From: DASRPD01 sp035646535
GTDB lineage: Bacteria > Actinomycetota > Acidimicrobiia > IMCC26256 > JANYLB01
NCBI GenBank assembly: GCA_035646535.1
Contig: DASRPD010000082.1
Coordinates: 1 to 33,545 of the forward strand
DNA: 33,545 nt
Reading direction: 5' to 3'
The position numbers were made by a program, and so were the translations under genes. The notes beneath the pieces were generated by a model. The model was given only the letters and a program-made list of their open reading frames with translations, searched no databases and was not told the DNA's origin. Below, piece by piece: positions 31,306-33,545 of the stretch. The stretch's first letter is position 1. Every line of letters begins with the position of its first letter.

Positions 31306-32859
31306 CTAGGACTCCGCGTAGCGAGCGCGCAGCTCGTGCTTCAGCACCTTGCCCGTCGGGTTGCGGGGCAGGACGTCGACGAGCTCGAGCTGTTCGGGGA
31401 GCTTCTGGACCATGAGGCCGGCGTCTCGACCGAACTCGCCCATCTCCTCGAGGGTGATCGGGGTGGCATCGGCGGCGGTCACGACCACCGCGCACGCCCG
31501 CTCGCCGCGGCGCGCATCGGGCAGACCGACCACGGCGACATCGGCGATCTTCGGGTGGGTGAACAGAATGTCCTCCACCTCCTTGGCGCTGATGTTCTCG
31601 CCCTTGCGGATGATCACGTCCTTGACCCGACCCGTGATCGCCACGTAACCGTCGGTGTCGACGACGCCGAGGTCGCCCGTCTTGAAGAACCCGTCCGCAT
31701 CGAACGCGTCGGCGTCGAGCGAGGCGTCGAGGTAGCCCTGGCAGAGCTGCGGACCCCGCACGCGCAGCTCGCCCTCCTCACCGGGCGGTGCGATGGTCCC
31801 GTCGAGCTTCACGACCTTGATCTCGACGCCGGGAGTGGCGCGTCCTTCGGTCTCGGCGAGCTTGTCGTCGGGGTCGTGGATGCTCGCCATGACGAGGATC
31901 GGGCACTCGGTGAGCCCGTAGCCGCTCACGATGCCGACGCCGCCGAGCTCGGACCTCATGTCGTAGTGCAGCTGCGGTGGTTTGGCCGCGCCGCCGCCCA
32001 CGAAGGCGCGCACGTTGGGGAACAGCCGCTCCCCGCCGGGCAGGGCGCGCTGCGCGTCGAGGTACGCGAGATGGAACACGGTCCCCGCGCCGGCGATGGT
32101 GACGTCCTCCCGGCGGAGCACCGGGATCGTGGTCGCCGGGGCGAAGGCCTCGACGATCGCGTGCGAGCACCCCGAGATCAGCGCGGCCATGAGCAACCCG
32201 AGCCCACCGATGTGGGTGAACGGGAACACGAGACCGTGGCGATCCGCCGGGTCCAGCTCGAAGGCGAGCACCATCGCCCACGCTGATGCCCACACGCTCG
32301 GGTCCGTGTGCTTGGCGCCCTTCGGATCCGCGGTCGTACCCGAGGTGTAGAAGAGCCAGCGCAGGGCGTCCGGCACATGCGGCGGCGGTGGGAGATGGTC
32401 AGGGTCGTCCTGCGGCAGTGCGCGGTCGGCCACGAGCACCTCGAGGCCGTCGGCCTCGCGCGCGATGCCGAGCGCCATCGCCTCGAAGTCGAATCCCTTC
32501 CACTGCCCCGGGACGATGAGCAGCTTGGCGCCGGCTTGGCGCGTGACGAAGCCGACCTCGCGCTCTCGGTAGATGGGCAGGATCGGGTTCTGCACCACCC
32601 CCAGGCGACTCAACGCGCCGACGAGGACGAACGACTCGATCCAGGTGGGAAGCTGCCAGGAGACGACGTCGCCCTCCCGCAGACCCAGCTGGTGGAAGCC
32701 CGCCGCGACGCGTTCACACTCCTCGCGGTACTCGACGAAGGAGATCTCGCGGCCGTCCTCGTCGATCGCGAGGCGCGCGCCGGGCGTCGCCGCGGCCCGC
32801 GCCTCGATGAGCCGCCACAGTGTGGGCTCGTCCGAGACCCACGCTCGGGCCGTGCTCAT
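31306..32859 (-). CDS. AMP-dependent acyl-CoA ligase
   Basis: The 517-aa product is an ANL-superfamily acyl-CoA synthetase that activates a carboxylic acid with ATP and CoA. Motifs: YTSGTTADPKG (171-181), GYGLTECPILV, KTGDLGVVDTDGYVAITGRVKD, the hinge and RKGENISAKEVE, and catalytic lysine K504 in NPTGKVLK. Sequence style is close to cyclohexanecarboxylate- and FadD3-type ligases. The ATG overlaps the upstream SDR stop by 4 bp. With the SDR and cyclase-family hydrolase it forms an operon, suggesting degradation of a cyclic acid. Confidence 0.94.
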   Translation of the reverse strand: MSTARAWVSDEPTLWRLIEARAAATPGARLAIDEDGREISFVEYREECERVAAGFHQLGLREGDVVSWQLPTWIESFVLVGALSRLGVVQNPILPIYREREVGFVTRQAGAKLLIVPGQWKGFDFEAMALGIAREADGLEVLVADRALPQDDPDHLPPPPHVPDALRWLFYTSGTTADPKGAKHTDPSVWASAWAMVLAFELDPADRHGLVFPFTHIGGLGLLMAALISGCSHAIVEAFAPATTIPVLRREDVTIAGAGTVFHLAYLDAQRALPGGERLFPNVRAFVGGGAAKPPQLHYDMRSELGGVGIVSGYGLTECPILVMASIHDPDDKLAETEGRATPGVEIKVVKLDGTIAPPGEEGELRVRGPQLCQGYLDASLDADAFDADGFFKTGDLGVVDTDGYVAITGRVKDVIIRKGENISAKEVEDILFTHPKIADVAVVGLPDARRGERACAVVVTAADATPITLEEMGEFGRDAGLMVQKLPEQLELVDVLPRNPTGKVLKHELRARYAES

Positions 32860-33545
32860 GCGGTGATCCCTCCGTCGAGCGACAGCACGGAGCCGACCAT
32901 CTTGGGGACGTCGTCGGACGCGATGAACGCGATCAGCCCGGCGAGCTCGTCGGGCTGGCTCGCTCCGATCTTGGACGTCACCCGGTCGAAGGCGGTGAAG
33001 TCGATCCCGTCGGGGAAGTCCAGACCCTTGGTCATCGGGGTGCGCATCCCGCCGGGGGCGACCGCGTTGATGCGCACGCCGCGCTCGGCGTACTCGAGCG
33101 CGAGCGCCTTGGTCAGGTTCACGACGCCGGCCTTCGAGGCGCAGTACGCGGCGGTGTAGGGCTGGCCCATGAGCCCCGCGTTCGACGCGACGTTGACGAT
33201 CGCGCCGCCGCCGTCGAGCAGGCGAGGCAGCGTTGCCCGGCACATGTAGAACGTCCCGGTGAGGTTCACCGCCAGCACGTTGGACCAGCCCTCGGCGGTC
33301 TCCTCGTGACTGTGGGCGAACCGCAGCACACCCGCGCAGTTGACGAGGACCTGCGGACGACCGAGGTCGGATTCGACGGTGGCGACGCTCTCGACGCACG
33401 AGTCGAGGTCACGAACGTCGACGGCGTAGGCCCGAGCGGTGCCGCCGGCCTCGCTGATCTCCGCCACCGTGTCCTGCGCGCCGGAGAGTGCGACGTCGAG
33501 CGCCGCGATATGAGCGCCCTCGGCCGCGAACCGTCGCGCGGTGGC
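32856..33545 (-). CDS. short-chain dehydrogenase/reductase, 5' end cut by the window
   Basis: The visible 229 residues lack the N-terminal glycine motif; the frame stays open to the last base (ATARRFAAEGAHIAALDVAL). NCAG, catalytic serine in NVASNAGLMG and Y-x3-K in YCASKAGVVNLTKALALEYA are present. The C-terminus ends VGSVLSLDGGITA. The stop overlaps the ligase ATG (ATGA), so it is translationally coupled. Its promoter is outside the window. The substrate is unknown. Confidence 0.92.
   Translation of the reverse strand, partial: ATARRFAAEGAHIAALDVALSGAQDTVAEISEAGGTARAYAVDVRDLDSCVESVATVESDLGRPQVLVNCAGVLRFAHSHEETAEGWSNVLAVNLTGTFYMCRATLPRLLDGGGAIVNVASNAGLMGQPYTAAYCASKAGVVNLTKALALEYAERGVRINAVAPGGMRTPMTKGLDFPDGIDFTAFDRVTSKIGASQPDELAGLIAFIASDDVPKMVGSVLSLDGGITA

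Overview
The window is high-GC, gene-dense DNA with short or overlapping gene junctions. Many genes start with GTG, and many have an actinobacterial -10 hexamer (TANNNT) only 5-9 nt before the start codon, which points to leaderless transcripts. Gene content includes CaiB/BaiF, a thiolase with a DUF35 partner, P450, F420/LLM oxidoreductase, a LysX-like fusion and DUF222-HNH. This fits an environmental actinomycete; Acidimicrobiia (Ilumatobacter-like) is my inference, not proven by the sequence. No rRNA, tRNA, CRISPR array, prophage or IS transposase was seen.

Layout. Bases 1-239 are a perfect 111-bp inverted repeat with a 17-nt centre, built partly from 28-bp tandem units. Its core stem-loop recurs in opposite orientation at 1199-1249. 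The two copies bracket a gene for an AbiEi-like plus Vsr-like nuclease-fold protein (220-1140). Then come a class II aldolase, phosphoglycerate mutase and an aldehyde dehydrogenase on the minus strand, and a Ppx/GppA-HD phosphatase on the plus strand that ends in a convergent overlap with a TetR regulator.

From about 6.0 to 19.1 kb lies a CoA-ester and oxidative catabolism region. A TetR gene and a divergent CaiB/BaiF gene share a 15-bp palindrome placed evenly between their two promoters. A thiolase-like/DUF35 pair is divergent from a four-gene operon (ThDP-fold protein, SDR, hemolysin III-like membrane protein, P450). A five-gene minus-strand operon (amidohydrolase, tyrosine phosphatase, two acyl-CoA dehydrogenase subunits, acyl-CoA carboxylase beta) is headed by nearly the same palindrome, which links it to the TetR regulator. 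The amidohydrolase is interrupted by a single in-frame TGA.

From 19.1 to 33.5 kb are a secreted or lipid-anchored S33 peptidase, a DMT-type membrane protein, and an 1179-residue protein joining lysyl-tRNA synthetase (N-terminal) to an MprF-like lysyl-phosphatidylglycerol synthase (C-terminal). That is the reverse of the domain order in mycobacterial LysX. Next come a cupin, an LLM/F420 oxidoreductase, an SDR, a DUF222-HNH protein, a glutamine synthetase-family enzyme, and a minus-strand operon of SDR (cut by the window end), acyl-CoA ligase and cyclase-family hydrolase.

Most noteworthy: the swapped LysRS-MprF order; the covarying inverted stem-loops around a nuclease-fold gene; the shared TetR operators; the in-frame stop in an otherwise intact amidohydrolase; and a ThDP-fold protein lacking its catalytic half.
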